Source of the DNA: Zoogloea sp021286885
GTDB taxonomy: Bacteria > Pseudomonadota > Gammaproteobacteria > Burkholderiales > Rhodocyclaceae
Assembly: GCF_041915215.1 (NCBI RefSeq)
Contig: NZ_JAYSBV010000011.1
Length of the DNA stretch: 64,000 nucleotides
Strand: one strand, 5' to 3'
Shown: piece by piece, positions 39,338 through 50,493 of the stretch
Layout of the letters: the number at the start of each line of letters is the position of its first letter
Numbering within the stretch: the first letter of the stretch is position 1
Translations under genes and position numbers: made by a program
Notes under the pieces: generated by a model
What the model saw: only the letters and a program-made list of their open reading frames with translations
The model's database searches: none
Told to the model about the DNA's origin: nothing

Positions 39338-39769
39338 ATGAGCATTCCCCAGGACACCCCCGCCGAGATCCCGCGCCAGCACGTGCTACGCAGCCCCATG
39401 CCGGTGCGCTGGGGCGACATGGACTACTACGGCCATGTAAATAACACCGTTTATTTCCGTTATTGCGAGCAGGCCCGCTGTGAATGGCTGGAAGCCGTCG
39501 GCTGCCAGGTGGGGCCTGGTACCGAAGTGGCGCCGGTCATCATCAACGCAAGTTGCACCTTTCTGATCCCGATCAACTACCCGGCCACGGTTGTGGTGGA
39601 TATGTTTGTGGGCCGGCCTGGGCGCTCCAGCCTCGAAAGCTGGTACGAACTGCGCGTCGAAGGCGATGAGCGCGTGTATGCGACCGGCGCAGCCAAGCTG
39701 GTCTGGATGAATCCCCAAACTGGCAGCTCGGCGCCCATTCCCGAGACGGTGCGCGCCTGCTTGGTTTAA
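39338..39769 (+). CDS. Acyl-CoA thioesterase (4HBT/hot-dog fold)
   Basis: A 143-residue single hot-dog domain with the 4-hydroxybenzoyl-CoA thioesterase-type active site WGDMDYYGHVNNTVYFRY. It hydrolyses acyl-CoA; substrate is not predictable from sequence. The start at 39338 follows AAAGGAG; the frame is open 19 codons earlier. It lies 45 bp upstream of acetoacetyl-CoA synthetase and is probably co-transcribed, which points to short-chain acyl-CoA or ketone-body metabolism. Confidence 0.88.
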   Translation: MSIPQDTPAEIPRQHVLRSPMPVRWGDMDYYGHVNNTVYFRYCEQARCEWLEAVGCQVGPGTEVAPVIINASCTFLIPINYPATVVVDMFVGRPGRSSLESWYELRVEGDERVYATGAAKLVWMNPQTGSSAPIPETVRACLV

Positions 39770-39814
39770 GCCCCCGCTTTGCAGCAGTCGACCAATAACA
39801 ATAGGAGACAAGCA

Positions 39815-41794
<1,980 letters not shown>

Positions 41795-42010
41795 CCTCCA
41801 GTCTCTCTGAAAATCCGGGGGGTTTCGGCAAGTTTGGCGAAGTTCCCCGAATTTGAGCGATTCAGGCCCGTGCGTCCGACGTGTTGGAAATGCACAAGGC
41901 AGCAAAAAAACGCTGTTTTGATGGCGACGATGCGCAGCTTGGCACGCCAAGCCGTTGAAGGAAGGGGGGTGGATCGGCTATCATTCCCCTTTCCAGAAGT
42001 CCCCCGTGTC

Positions 42011-43642
42011 ATGACCAAATACGTCTTTGTTACCGGTGGTGTCGTGTCCTCTCTGGGCAAGGGCATCGCGGCTGCTTCCCTCGGCGCAATTCTCGAATCC
42101 CGGGGCATCAAGGTAACCCACCTCAAGCTTGACCCCTACATCAACGTAGACCCCGGCACCATGAGCCCCTTCCAGCACGGGGAAGTCTTCGTGACCGAAG
42201 ACGGTGCCGAAACCGACCTCGACCTGGGTCACTACGAGCGCTTCACCAGCGCCAAGATGGGCAAGCGCAACAACTTCACCACGGGCCAGATCTACGACAC
42301 CGTGCTCAAGAAAGAGCGCCGTGGCGAGTACCTGGGCAAGACCGTGCAGGTCATCCCCCACATTACCGACGAAATCAAGTCCTCCATCAAGCGTGGGGCC
42401 GAAGGCGCCGATGTGGCCCTGGTCGAAGTGGGCGGTACCGTGGGTGATATCGAATCCCTGCCTTTCCTTGAAGCCATCCGTCAGATGGGGATCGAAGAAG
42501 GTCGCAACTCCACCTGCTTCATCCACCTGACCCTGCTGCCCTACATCCCGACCGCTGGCGAGCTGAAGACCAAGCCGACCCAGCATTCGGTCAAGGAACT
42601 GCGCGAAATCGGCATCCAGCCCGACATCCTGCTGTGCCGTGCGGATCGTGCCATTCCCGCCGACGAGCGCCGCAAGATCGCCCTGTTCTGCAACGTGATG
42701 CCCGAAGCGGTGATCGAGTGCCTCGACGCCAACTCCATCTACCGCATCCCCGGCATGCTGCACGACCAGATGCTCGACGAGATCGTCTGCCACAAGCTGG
42801 GCATCCTGGCCAAGGCCGCCGACCTGGGCGTCTGGGAGCGTCTGATCGATGCCCTGGAGCACCCCGAGCAGACCGTGGATATCGCCTTCGTGGGCAAGTA
42901 CGTCGACCTCACCGAGTCCTACAAGTCCCTGATCGAAGCGATCAACCACGCCGGCATGCACACCCGCAGCAAGGTGAACATCCACTACCTCGATTCCGAA
43001 GACATCGAGAAGAATGGCTGCGACGTGCTCAAGTCCATGGACGCCATTCTGGTGCCCGGCGGCTTTGGCCGGCGCGGCACCGAAGGCAAGATTGCCGCGA
43101 TCCGCTACGCCCGCGAAAACAAGGTGCCTTACCTGGGCATCTGCCTGGGCATGCAGCTCGCCGTGGTCGAGTTTGCCCGTGACGTGGCCGGCATGGCCAA
43201 CGCCCACTCCACCGAGTTCGACAAGCACACCGAATTCCCGGTGATCGGTCTCATCACCGAATGGCTGGACCGGGATGGCAACGTTGAGCGCCGGGGTGAA
43301 GACTCCGACCTGGGCGGCACCATGCGTCTGGGCGGCCAACTGTGCAAGCTGGCCGACGACTCCCTGGCCCGCCAGATCTACGGCAAGAACGAGATCACCG
43401 AGCGCCACCGTCACCGTTACGAAGTGAACAACACCCTGCTGGATCAGCTCGAACAGCACGGCCTCAAGGTGTCTGGTCGCGCCCCCGGCACCGACCTGTG
43501 CGAAGTGGTCGAACTGCCCACCGACGTACACCCCTGGTTCGTGGCCTGCCAGTTCCACCCGGAATTCACGTCCAACCCGCGTAACGGCCACCCCCTGTTC
43601 ACCGCCTTCGTGAAGGCCGCCCTGGCCCACAAGGCTGCCTGA
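42011..43642 (+). CDS. pyrG: CTP synthase
   Basis: A 543-residue enzyme making CTP from UTP, ATP and glutamine. The synthase domain begins TKYVFVTGGVVSSLGKG (P-loop) and the C-terminal glutamine amidotransferase has the nucleophile in GICLGMQ and the His/Glu in FHPEF. The upstream 59 codons are open but lie before the universal family start. The ribosome-binding site is weak. It is first of the pyrG-kdsA-eno-ftsB series, the usual order in betaproteobacteria. Confidence 0.98.
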   Translation: MTKYVFVTGGVVSSLGKGIAAASLGAILESRGIKVTHLKLDPYINVDPGTMSPFQHGEVFVTEDGAETDLDLGHYERFTSAKMGKRNNFTTGQIYDTVLKKERRGEYLGKTVQVIPHITDEIKSSIKRGAEGADVALVEVGGTVGDIESLPFLEAIRQMGIEEGRNSTCFIHLTLLPYIPTAGELKTKPTQHSVKELREIGIQPDILLCRADRAIPADERRKIALFCNVMPEAVIECLDANSIYRIPGMLHDQMLDEIVCHKLGILAKAADLGVWERLIDALEHPEQTVDIAFVGKYVDLTESYKSLIEAINHAGMHTRSKVNIHYLDSEDIEKNGCDVLKSMDAILVPGGFGRRGTEGKIAAIRYARENKVPYLGICLGMQLAVVEFARDVAGMANAHSTEFDKHTEFPVIGLITEWLDRDGNVERRGEDSDLGGTMRLGGQLCKLADDSLARQIYGKNEITERHRHRYEVNNTLLDQLEQHGLKVSGRAPGTDLCEVVELPTDVHPWFVACQFHPEFTSNPRNGHPLFTAFVKAALAHKAA

Positions 43643-43662
43643 GACTGCTTGAGAGTACATCC

Positions 43663-44502
43663 ATGAAACTGTGTGGCTTTGATGTGGGCCTGGATCAGCC
43701 CTTCTTCCTGATCGCCGGTCCCTGCGTGATCGAATCCCGCGAGATGGCCTTCGAGACGGCGGGCCAGCTGAAGGAAATCTGCGCTGAGCTGAATATCCCC
43801 TTCATCTACAAGTCCAGCTACGACAAGGCCAACCGCAGTTCCGGCAAGTCCTACCGGGGCCCCGGCATGGAAAACGGCCTGGCGATTCTGGCCGAAGTGC
43901 GCGAAAAGCTGAACGTGCCGGTGCTCACCGACGTGCATACCGAAGCCGAAGTGCCCCTCGTGGCTTCGGTGGTGGATGTGCTCCAGACCCCGGCCTTCCT
44001 GTGCCGCCAGACCGATTTCATTCACGCGGTGGCCGCTTCCGGCAAGCCCGTGAACATCAAGAAGGGCCAGTTCCTGGCCCCGGGTGACATGAAGCAGGTG
44101 GTGGCCAAGGCCCGGGAAGCCGCTGGTGGTCAGGATTCCATCATGGTGTGCGACCGGGGCGTGTCCTTCGGCTACAACAATCTGGTGTCCGACATGCGCT
44201 CCCTGGCGATCATGCGCGAGACCGATTGCCCGGTGGTGTTCGATGCCACCCACTCGGTGCAGCTCCCGGGCGGGCAGGGGACGTCTTCCGGCGGCCAGCG
44301 CGAGTTCGTGCCGGTGCTGGCCCGGGCGGCCGTGGCAGCCGGCATTTCCGGCCTGTTCATGGAAACCCACCCCGATCCTTCCAAGGCCCTGTCCGACGGC
44401 CCCAATGCCTGGCCCCTGGGCAAGATGAAAGCCCTGCTCGCCACCCTCAAGGGCATTGATGCACTGGTCAAAGCCCAGGGCTTCGAAGAGCTGAAGGCCT
44501 GA
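43663..44502 (+). CDS. kdsA: 2-dehydro-3-deoxyphosphooctonate aldolase (KDO-8-P synthase)
   Basis: A 279-residue enzyme that condenses phosphoenolpyruvate and arabinose-5-phosphate to KDO-8-phosphate for lipopolysaccharide. Conserved motifs include AGPCVIESRE, KSSYDKANRSS, DVHTEAEV, FLCRQTD and DATHSVQLPGG. There is no Cys at the metal site position in the N-terminal GPCxIE-region beyond the common one, so metal dependence cannot be set with confidence. It lies 20 bp after pyrG and ends at a strong terminator. Confidence 0.97.
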   Translation: MKLCGFDVGLDQPFFLIAGPCVIESREMAFETAGQLKEICAELNIPFIYKSSYDKANRSSGKSYRGPGMENGLAILAEVREKLNVPVLTDVHTEAEVPLVASVVDVLQTPAFLCRQTDFIHAVAASGKPVNIKKGQFLAPGDMKQVVAKAREAAGGQDSIMVCDRGVSFGYNNLVSDMRSLAIMRETDCPVVFDATHSVQLPGGQGTSSGGQREFVPVLARAAVAAGISGLFMETHPDPSKALSDGPNAWPLGKMKALLATLKGIDALVKAQGFEELKA

Positions 44503-44508
44503 TATATC

Positions 44509-44539
44509 CGGGCGCCCCTGTGCGGGCGCCCGTTGTTTT
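44509..44539 (+). terminator. Rho-independent terminator after kdsA
   Basis: CGGGCGCCC-N5-GGGCGCCCG type stem (44509-44532) followed by TTGTTTTT. It separates pyrG-kdsA from eno, so eno probably has its own promoter in the 65 bp that remain. Confidence 0.85.
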
Positions 44540-44606
44540 TCTGATTTTCTGAAGTTCCAGGCGACCCGCCGTCGCCGATTTCCATTTATTAAAAGAGAGG
44601 AAATTC

Positions 44607-45896
44607 ATGAGCGCTATTGTTGATGTTATTGCCCGAGAGGTCCTTGACTCCCGTGGTAACCCGACCGTTGAAGCTGATGTGCTGCTGGAATCCGGCGCCC
44701 TGGGCCGTGCTGCTGTGCCGTCTGGCGCCTCCACCGGTTCCCGCGAAGCCATCGAACTGCGCGACGGCGATGCAGCCCGCTACCTGGGCAAGGGCGTCCT
44801 GAAGGCCGTCGAGAACGTCAACACCGAGATCGCCGAAGCCCTGCTGGGCCTGGACGCTGAAGAACAAGCCTTCATCGACCAGACCATGATCGATCTGGAT
44901 GGCACCGACAACAAGTCCCGCCTGGGCGCCAATGCACTGCTGGCCGTGTCCATGGCCGTGGCCAAGGCTGCCGCTGCTGAAGCCGGCCTGCCCCTGTACC
45001 GCTACTTCGGCGGCTCCGGCGGCATGTCCCTGCCCGTGCCGATGATGAACGTCATCAACGGTGGTGCCCACGCCAACAACAACCTGGACATCCAGGAATT
45101 CATGATTCTGCCGGTGGGCGCCAAGTCCTTCCGCGATGCCCTGCGCAGCGGCGCCGAAATCTTCCATCACCTGAAGAAGCTGGTGGACAAGAAGGGCTAC
45201 CCCACCACCGTGGGTGACGAAGGCGGTTTCGCCCCCAACGTGTCCGGCAACGATGAAGCCATCGAGCTGATCCTGCGCGCCATCGAGGCCGCCGGTTACA
45301 CCCCGGGCCAAGACGTGGTGCTGGGCCTCGACTGTGCCAGCTCCGAGTTCTACAAGAACGGCAAGTACGTGCTGTCCTCCGAGAACCTGGAACTGACCAG
45401 CGCCGAATTCGCCGACTACCTGGCCACCCTGGCCGGCAAGTACCCCATCATCAGCATCGAAGACGGCATGGCCGAAGGCGACTGGGATGGCTGGAAGCTG
45501 CTGACCGACAAGCTGGGCAAGAACGTGCAGATCGTGGGTGACGACCTGTTCGTGACCAACCCCAAGATCCTGAAGGAAGGCATCGCCAAGGGCATCGCCA
45601 ACTCCATCCTCATCAAGATCAACCAGATCGGCACCCTGACCGAAACCTTCGCCGCCGTCGAAATGGCCAAGCGCGCTGGTTACACCAACGTGATCTCCCA
45701 CCGTTCCGGCGAAACCGAAGATTCCACCATCGCCGACATCGCCGTGGGCCTGAACGCGGGTCAGATCAAGACCGGTTCCCTGTCCCGCTCCGACCGGATC
45801 TCCAAGTACAACCAACTGATCCGCATCGAGGAAGATCTCGGCATCACCGCCGTGTATCCGGGCCTGGACGCCTTCTACAACCTGCGCGCCCGCTAA
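44607..45896 (+). CDS. eno: Enolase
   Basis: A 429-residue glycolytic enzyme converting 2-phosphoglycerate to phosphoenolpyruvate. Motifs: AREVLDSRGNPTVE, PSGASTGSREA, GGAHANNNLDIQEFMI, SIEDGMAEGDWDGW, SHRSGETEDSTIAD. AGAGAGGA-type ribosome-binding site before the ATG. Codon use is strongly biased, as for a highly expressed gene. It precedes ftsB, the common betaproteobacterial order. Confidence 0.98.
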   Translation: MSAIVDVIAREVLDSRGNPTVEADVLLESGALGRAAVPSGASTGSREAIELRDGDAARYLGKGVLKAVENVNTEIAEALLGLDAEEQAFIDQTMIDLDGTDNKSRLGANALLAVSMAVAKAAAAEAGLPLYRYFGGSGGMSLPVPMMNVINGGAHANNNLDIQEFMILPVGAKSFRDALRSGAEIFHHLKKLVDKKGYPTTVGDEGGFAPNVSGNDEAIELILRAIEAAGYTPGQDVVLGLDCASSEFYKNGKYVLSSENLELTSAEFADYLATLAGKYPIISIEDGMAEGDWDGWKLLTDKLGKNVQIVGDDLFVTNPKILKEGIAKGIANSILIKINQIGTLTETFAAVEMAKRAGYTNVISHRSGETEDSTIADIAVGLNAGQIKTGSLSRSDRISKYNQLIRIEEDLGITAVYPGLDAFYNLRAR

Positions 45897-45914
45897 GCCG
45901 AACGCCCAGGTCTG

Positions 45915-45968
45915 GGGCCGGTGCCGTTTCTCTGCCGTGGGCGGGGAAGGGCGCCGGCCCTTGCTTTT
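45915..45968 (+). terminator. Terminator after eno
   Basis: GGGCCGGTGCC pairs with GGCGCCGGCCC (one G-U) around a 24-nt loop, followed by TTGCTTTT. It ends 25 bp before the ftsB GTG codon. Confidence 0.75.
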
Positions 45969-46013
45969 CTGATACCCTAGAGAATCTTTACTGTGGCATT
46001 CCTGAACTTCGTC

Positions 46014-46301
46014 ATGCGCTGGCCCGCCCTCCTGCTCCTGCTGCTTGTTGTCGTGCTCCAGTATCCCCTATGGATGGGGAAGGGGAGCTGGATCAAGGTC
46101 TGGGAGCTGGAACAGCAATTGACCGCCCTCAAGCAGAGCAACGTCAAACTCAAGCAGCGCAATGCAGGCTTGGCCGCCGAGGTCACGGATCTGCGCAATG
46201 GCTATGAAGCCATTGAAGAGCGCGCCCGCTATGAGCTCGGAATGCTCAAGTCCGATGAGGTGTATGTGCAGGTGGCGCGCACCGGGCGCAGCACCAAATA
46301 A
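46014..46301 (+). CDS. ftsB: Cell division protein FtsB
   Basis: A 95-residue bitopic membrane protein of the divisome FtsQLB complex: an N-terminal membrane segment (MRWPALLLLLLVVVLQYPLW), then a periplasmic coiled coil (ELEQQLTALKQSNVKLKQRNAGLAAEV-type heptads) and the conserved YEAIEERARYELGM. ATG 46014 matches the family start; a GTG at 45993 would add seven residues. It follows eno as in most betaproteobacteria. Confidence 0.92.
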   Translation: MRWPALLLLLLVVVLQYPLWMGKGSWIKVWELEQQLTALKQSNVKLKQRNAGLAAEVTDLRNGYEAIEERARYELGMLKSDEVYVQVARTGRSTK

Positions 46302-46329
46302 GGCAATAAGCCAAGCTGCCTGCGCAGGT

Positions 46330-46360
46330 GCATGTGTGTGCGTGTGCGTGTGCGTGCGCA
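46330..46360. repeat. GT/GC simple repeat
   Basis: About 31 bp of TGTGTGTGCGTGTGCG-type alternating purine-pyrimidine sequence just after ftsB. Such tracts can slip in replication and may adopt Z-DNA. It lies outside coding sequence. Confidence 0.7.
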
Positions 46361-46368
46361 TCCAGCGC

Positions 46369-46407
46369 ATAAAAAAGGGCGTCCGCTATCGGGCGCCCTT
46401 CTTTTTT
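46369..46407. terminator. Bidirectional terminator between ftsB and the aminotransferase
   Basis: AAGGGCG pairs with CGCCCTT around a 12-nt loop, flanked by six A on the left and CTTTTTT on the right, so it can end transcripts from both convergent genes. Confidence 0.88.
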
Positions 46408-46419
46408 CTGTTGCTTGAT

Positions 46420-47574
46420 TTACAGGCAGCGGGCGATGCGTTCCGCCGCCTCCACTAGCCGGGCCTCATCGGTGGTGTAAGCGATGCGCAGGTGCTGATC
46501 CGGGCGGTTGTCGCCAAAATCCAGGCCCGGGGTGGTGGCCACGCCGGCTTCCTCGATCAGGCGGCGGGCCAGTTCCTGGCTGCCGGAGGCGATCTTGCTG
46601 ATATCGGCGTACAGATAAAACGCCCCCTGGGGCTCGGTGGCAAACTGGAAGCCGAGTTCCCGCAGAGCCGGGAGTAGGGCGTTGCGGCGGCGCGCAAAGG
46701 CGTGGCGCCGTTCTTCCAGAATCTCCAGGGTGGCCGGCTCAAAGGCTGCCAGGGCCGCATGCTGGGCCGGGGTGGAGGGCGAGATGAAGAAATGCTGGGC
46801 CAGCTTCTCCAGATCCCGCACATAGGCTTCCGGGGCCACCAGCCAGCCCAGGCGCCAGCCGGTCATCCCGAAATACTTGCTGAAGCTGTTCACCACGAAC
46901 ACGTCATCCAGTTGGCTGAGGGCGGTGCTGGCTTCCAGGCCGTAGTTGAGGCCCTGGTAGATTTCATCCACCAGCAGCACGCCGCCCCGCTGGCGCACGC
47001 TTTGGTGCAGGGCCAGGATTTCGGCCTGGGTGAGCAGGGTGCCGGTGGGGTTGGCCGGGGTCGCCACCATCAGGCCCCGGGTCTGGGGCGTCCAGGCGGC
47101 CTCCACCTGGGCGGGGGTGGGCTGGAAGCGGGTGGACGCATCCACATTCAGGGCCACTGGCCGGCCTTCAAAGCTGCGCACCAGGTGGCGGTTGGACGGA
47201 TAGCCCGGATCGGGTAACAGCCATTCGTCGCCCGGGTTGGTCAGCACCGCCAGGGCCAGCATCAGCGCCCCCGAGGCGCCTGGCGTGATCACGATCCGTT
47301 CGGGCGCGACCCGGGCGCCAAAGCGCTCCAGGTAGAAGCGCGACACCGCCTCCCGCAGGGCAGGCAGGCCCAGGGCCGGGGTGTAATGGACTTGGCCGCT
47401 GCTCAGGAAGCGCTGGGCGGCCTCAACAACCGGAGGCGGGCTGGGGAAGTCGGGTTCGCCCACCTCCAGGTGGATGATGTCGCGGCCCTGGGCGCTCAGT
47501 TCGTGGGCACGCTTGAGAATTTCCATCACGTGGAAGGGCTGGATGTCGGCCATCCGGCGGGCAGTCTGCTTCAT
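46420..47574 (-). CDS. Class I/II pyridoxal-phosphate aminotransferase
   Basis: A 384-residue fold-type I aminotransferase. Family signs are HLEVGEPDFPSP, the cofactor region ATPANPTGT, DEIYQGLNYG, the PLP-binding Lys in VNSFSKYFGMTGWRLGW, and an Arg in LRIAYTT near the C-terminus. Substrate uncertain; aspartate/valine-pyruvate or alanine aminotransferase-like members share this form. The start at 47574 has AAGGA upstream; an ATG nine codons earlier does not. It is convergent with ftsB. Confidence 0.9.
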   Translation of the reverse strand: MKQTARRMADIQPFHVMEILKRAHELSAQGRDIIHLEVGEPDFPSPPPVVEAAQRFLSSGQVHYTPALGLPALREAVSRFYLERFGARVAPERIVITPGASGALMLALAVLTNPGDEWLLPDPGYPSNRHLVRSFEGRPVALNVDASTRFQPTPAQVEAAWTPQTRGLMVATPANPTGTLLTQAEILALHQSVRQRGGVLLVDEIYQGLNYGLEASTALSQLDDVFVVNSFSKYFGMTGWRLGWLVAPEAYVRDLEKLAQHFFISPSTPAQHAALAAFEPATLEILEERRHAFARRRNALLPALRELGFQFATEPQGAFYLYADISKIASGSQELARRLIEEAGVATTPGLDFGDNRPDQHLRIAYTTDEARLVEAAERIARCL

Positions 47575-47703
47575 GCTGTAATCCTTGGTCCTGAAACGCA
47601 AGGAGCGCCCTTGAACGGCGCCCCGGTTTCTGGCTGCATCGGGTTTATGGTTGAAGGTGTGATGCAGCCGGATGGGATTATAGCGCCGCCCCGGGCGCGG
47701 CCT

Positions 47704-48624
47704 TCATCCAGTACCCTCATCCTGGGGGTTAGCTTCCGTCCAGCCCAGGGCCAGCCCATGGGCGCGCCAGGCGCTGTGCACCACTGTCAGGGCCAAGCCC
47801 GTGCCGGGCTGGAGCTGGGTGCAGACGCAGGCCAGCCAGCCCAGGGCGCCGCTCGTAAAATCCACCAGCAGCAGCCCCGCCTGGGGGTGCAGATGCAGGT
47901 TGCCCAGGGTGTTGAAATACTGGTTGCCCGGGTAGTCCGGCAGCCACAGTCGGGGCCCGTCCTGGCTGACAAAGCCCGGCGCCCCGCCCCGGTGGGACAC
48001 ATCCACCCCCCGCGCCGGGTGCGCCAGGGTGGCGGGCGTGGTGCTGGCGATGAACAGGGTGTCGCTACGGGCGAGCAAATCCGCCACCTCTGGGAGCAGC
48101 CCCGCCCCTTGCCGCACCGGCCCCGGTGCAGGGGCAGCGGGCCAGGGCCCGGGGTGTCGGGGGTGGATGTACTTGGGGCAGTTGCCAAAGCTTTGGGCCA
48201 CCGTCACCCGGTAGCCCTCGCCGTCGGCAGTGGGCTGAATCTGGCCATTCACCCGGTTCCGCCGGCGCTCGGCGGGCATCAGCCCCAGCAGGCCCACCGG
48301 CGCCCCGGGCGTGAGGCAGGGGGCGAGGGGGTCGTCCGAGGCCAGCCGGGCGTGGATCTCCAGGCTATCGGTGGCCGCCCGGATGAAGCCCGGTGCGCCG
48401 CCCAGCACGCTCGCCCAGGGTTGGCCCGCCCCATCCACCCCGCCCAGCAGCAGCCAGGGCAGGGCGCTAAAAAACGCCTGACGGGCTTCGTCCAGGGTGG
48501 GCTGGATGCGCTGGGCACCCACCCGGGCCAGGCGCTCCCGGCTACCCATCTGCTGCTGGAGGCTTTGTTCGCCCGGGTGAAAACTGTCTTCCTGGAGGGG
48601 CCTACCAAGGGCGTGCGTGTCCAT
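47704..48624 (-). CDS. PNPOx-like FMN-binding protein
   Basis: A 306-residue protein of the pyridoxamine 5'-phosphate oxidase-like split-barrel group (COG3576 type). Two barrel-like parts are visible: FFSALPWLLLGGVDGAGQPWASVLGG and DTLFIASTT...VDVSHRGGAPGFV, with NCPKYIHPR between. Members bind FMN, and the true substrate is unknown. The ATG follows GGAG. It lies 13 bp after the GST gene, so the two form an operon. The frame extends 30 codons upstream into the GST gene but is not used. Confidence 0.85.
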   Translation of the reverse strand: MDTHALGRPLQEDSFHPGEQSLQQQMGSRERLARVGAQRIQPTLDEARQAFFSALPWLLLGGVDGAGQPWASVLGGAPGFIRAATDSLEIHARLASDDPLAPCLTPGAPVGLLGLMPAERRRNRVNGQIQPTADGEGYRVTVAQSFGNCPKYIHPRHPGPWPAAPAPGPVRQGAGLLPEVADLLARSDTLFIASTTPATLAHPARGVDVSHRGGAPGFVSQDGPRLWLPDYPGNQYFNTLGNLHLHPQAGLLLVDFTSGALGWLACVCTQLQPGTGLALTVVHSAWRAHGLALGWTEANPQDEGTG

Positions 48625-48637
48625 GGAGAGGCTCCGT

Positions 48638-49285
48638 TCAGGCCCGCAGCCCGGCGGCGGTGGCGGGCATGGGGATGAAGCCGGGCAGGGCCTCAATCCG
48701 GGCCAGCCAGGCACGCACCGTGGGATAGGCGGCTAGATCCACATTCCCTTCCGGGGCGTGGGCGATATAGCTGTAATGGGCGATGTCGGCAATCGTCAGG
48801 TTCGGGCCGGCCAGCCAGGGGTGTTGATTCAGGGTCGCTTCCATCAGCCCCAGCAGCCAGTGGGCCCGGGCGATCACTTCGGCGGGGCGGAAATCGGCGC
48901 CAAACACGGTAATCAGCCGCGCCGCGCAGGCTCCAAAAGCCAGGGGGCCGGCGGCGGCCGACAGCCAGCGCTCCACCTGGGCCGCGCCGGCGGCATCCTG
49001 GGGCAGCCATTCCGGGGCGCCGTAACGCTTGGCCAGATACACCAGAATCGCGTTGGAATCAGCCACCACCACGTCGCCGTCCTGGATCACCGGCACCTGG
49101 CCAAAGGGGTTGAGGGCCAAAAACGGCGGGCGCTTCTGTTCGCCCCCGGCCAAGTCCACATCCACCGGCGTCACCGGCAGACCGAGCAGGGAGAGGAACA
49201 ACTCGGCCCGATGGCTGTGGCCAGACCGGGCAAAGCGGTAAAGGGTGATGGGCTGGGCGGGGTGCTGCAGGGCGCGGGTGTGCAT
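48638..49285 (-). CDS. Glutathione S-transferase
   Basis: A 215-residue cytosolic GST. The thioredoxin-like N-domain has ITLYRFARSGHSHRAELFLSLLGLP, the GSH-binding NPFGQVPVIQDGDVVVADSNAI (cis-Pro and the acidic-Ser pair), and the all-helical C-domain ends in LAGPNLTIADIAHYSYIAHAPEG. The ATG at 49285 follows GGAG. It is divergent from a LysR regulator that probably controls it together with the PNPOx-like gene. Confidence 0.92.
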   Translation of the reverse strand: MHTRALQHPAQPITLYRFARSGHSHRAELFLSLLGLPVTPVDVDLAGGEQKRPPFLALNPFGQVPVIQDGDVVVADSNAILVYLAKRYGAPEWLPQDAAGAAQVERWLSAAAGPLAFGACAARLITVFGADFRPAEVIARAHWLLGLMEATLNQHPWLAGPNLTIADIAHYSYIAHAPEGNVDLAAYPTVRAWLARIEALPGFIPMPATAAGLRA

Positions 49286-49482
49286 GGCGTGTCTCCGGTG
49301 AAGGTGTGGAATCGGTGCAATCCGCAACTGGATTGGACAAGCGCCAGTCTGAATTGAACCGCCAACCGGATAAATGCCTGAAGATGGAATAGACTCCTGC
49401 AAAAAACGGAGTAATCGGGGGCCCGCGCACCTGAGTGGCTCCCAGCTTTGATTTCCTATTTTTCTCCCCAGCGGAATCTCCC

Positions 49483-50376
49483 ATGGACAAGCTCAAGGCG
49501 ATCACCACCTTCATCACCATTGCCGAAGCGGGCAGCCTGAGTGCGGCGGCACGTCAGCTGGAAATGTCTTTGCCCGCCGTGGTGCGCAGCCTGGCGGCGC
49601 TGGAGCAGGATCTGGGAGTGCGTTTATTTAACCGTACCACCCGGCGCATCGCCCTCACCGCCGAGGGCCAGCATTACCTGGGCGCTTGCCGGAGCCTGCT
49701 GGCCGGGCTGGGGGAGGCCGAGGCGGCCCTCCATCTGGCCGATACCGAGCCCCAGGGCGAATTACGCATCACCGCCCCGGTGGCCTGTGGCCAGTACCAT
49801 GTGGCGCCCCTGCTCAACGCCTTCATGCAGCGCCACCCCCGGGTGCGCTGCACTTTGCTGTTGCTGGATCGGGTGGTGGATCTGGTTGAAGAAGGGCTGG
49901 ATCTGGCCGTGCGCATCGGCCATCTGGAAGACTCCAGCCTGGTGGCCCGCCCGGTGGGGACGGTGCGCCGCCTGCTGGTGGCCAGCCCCGATTACTTGGC
50001 CCGCCATCCGACCCCCAGCCAGCCCCAGGATCTGGCCGACCACGCTTGCGTGTTGTTTCAGGGCATGGACGGCAGCCACTGGAACTTCCAGGATCAAGGC
50101 CGCCCCGTGCGGGTGGCGGTGGTCGGGCGGGCCAGCTTCAACCACATCCAGCCCGCCGTGGAGGCCTGCGCCAGCGGGCTGGGCATAGGCCGTTTCCTGT
50201 CTTACCAGGTGGCCGAACTCCTGGCCAGCGGGCGCCTGGTGACGCTGCTGGACAACTTCACCCCGCCGCCCATCCCCGTGCAGCTGGTCTATCCCCATGG
50301 CCGACGGCTGCCAGCCCGGGTGCGCAGCGTGCTGGATTATCTGCAGGCGGAGCTTCGAGTGCGCCTGGAGGGCTAG
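49483..50376 (+). CDS. LysR-family transcriptional regulator
   Basis: A 297-residue LysR regulator: a winged HTH (residues 3-62, FITIAEAGSLSAAARQLEMSLPAVVRSLAALEQDLGVRLFNRTTRRI) and a periplasmic-binding-like effector domain (about 90-290). The divergent 197-bp gap to the GST gene suggests it regulates GST and the PNPOx-like gene, as often for LysR proteins. Ligand unknown. The frame is open 16 codons before ATG 49483. Confidence 0.92.
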   Translation: MDKLKAITTFITIAEAGSLSAAARQLEMSLPAVVRSLAALEQDLGVRLFNRTTRRIALTAEGQHYLGACRSLLAGLGEAEAALHLADTEPQGELRITAPVACGQYHVAPLLNAFMQRHPRVRCTLLLLDRVVDLVEEGLDLAVRIGHLEDSSLVARPVGTVRRLLVASPDYLARHPTPSQPQDLADHACVLFQGMDGSHWNFQDQGRPVRVAVVGRASFNHIQPAVEACASGLGIGRFLSYQVAELLASGRLVTLLDNFTPPPIPVQLVYPHGRRLPARVRSVLDYLQAELRVRLEG

Positions 50377-50493
50377 AGGGTTGGGGCGCTGTAATTATAG
50401 AGGTTCTGAAAAAGGCGGGTATTGCTATTGTCATGAATTAAATTCATGGAAATAACTTATCATGGCTTTTTCCTCTGCAAAAAAGGTACTTTT

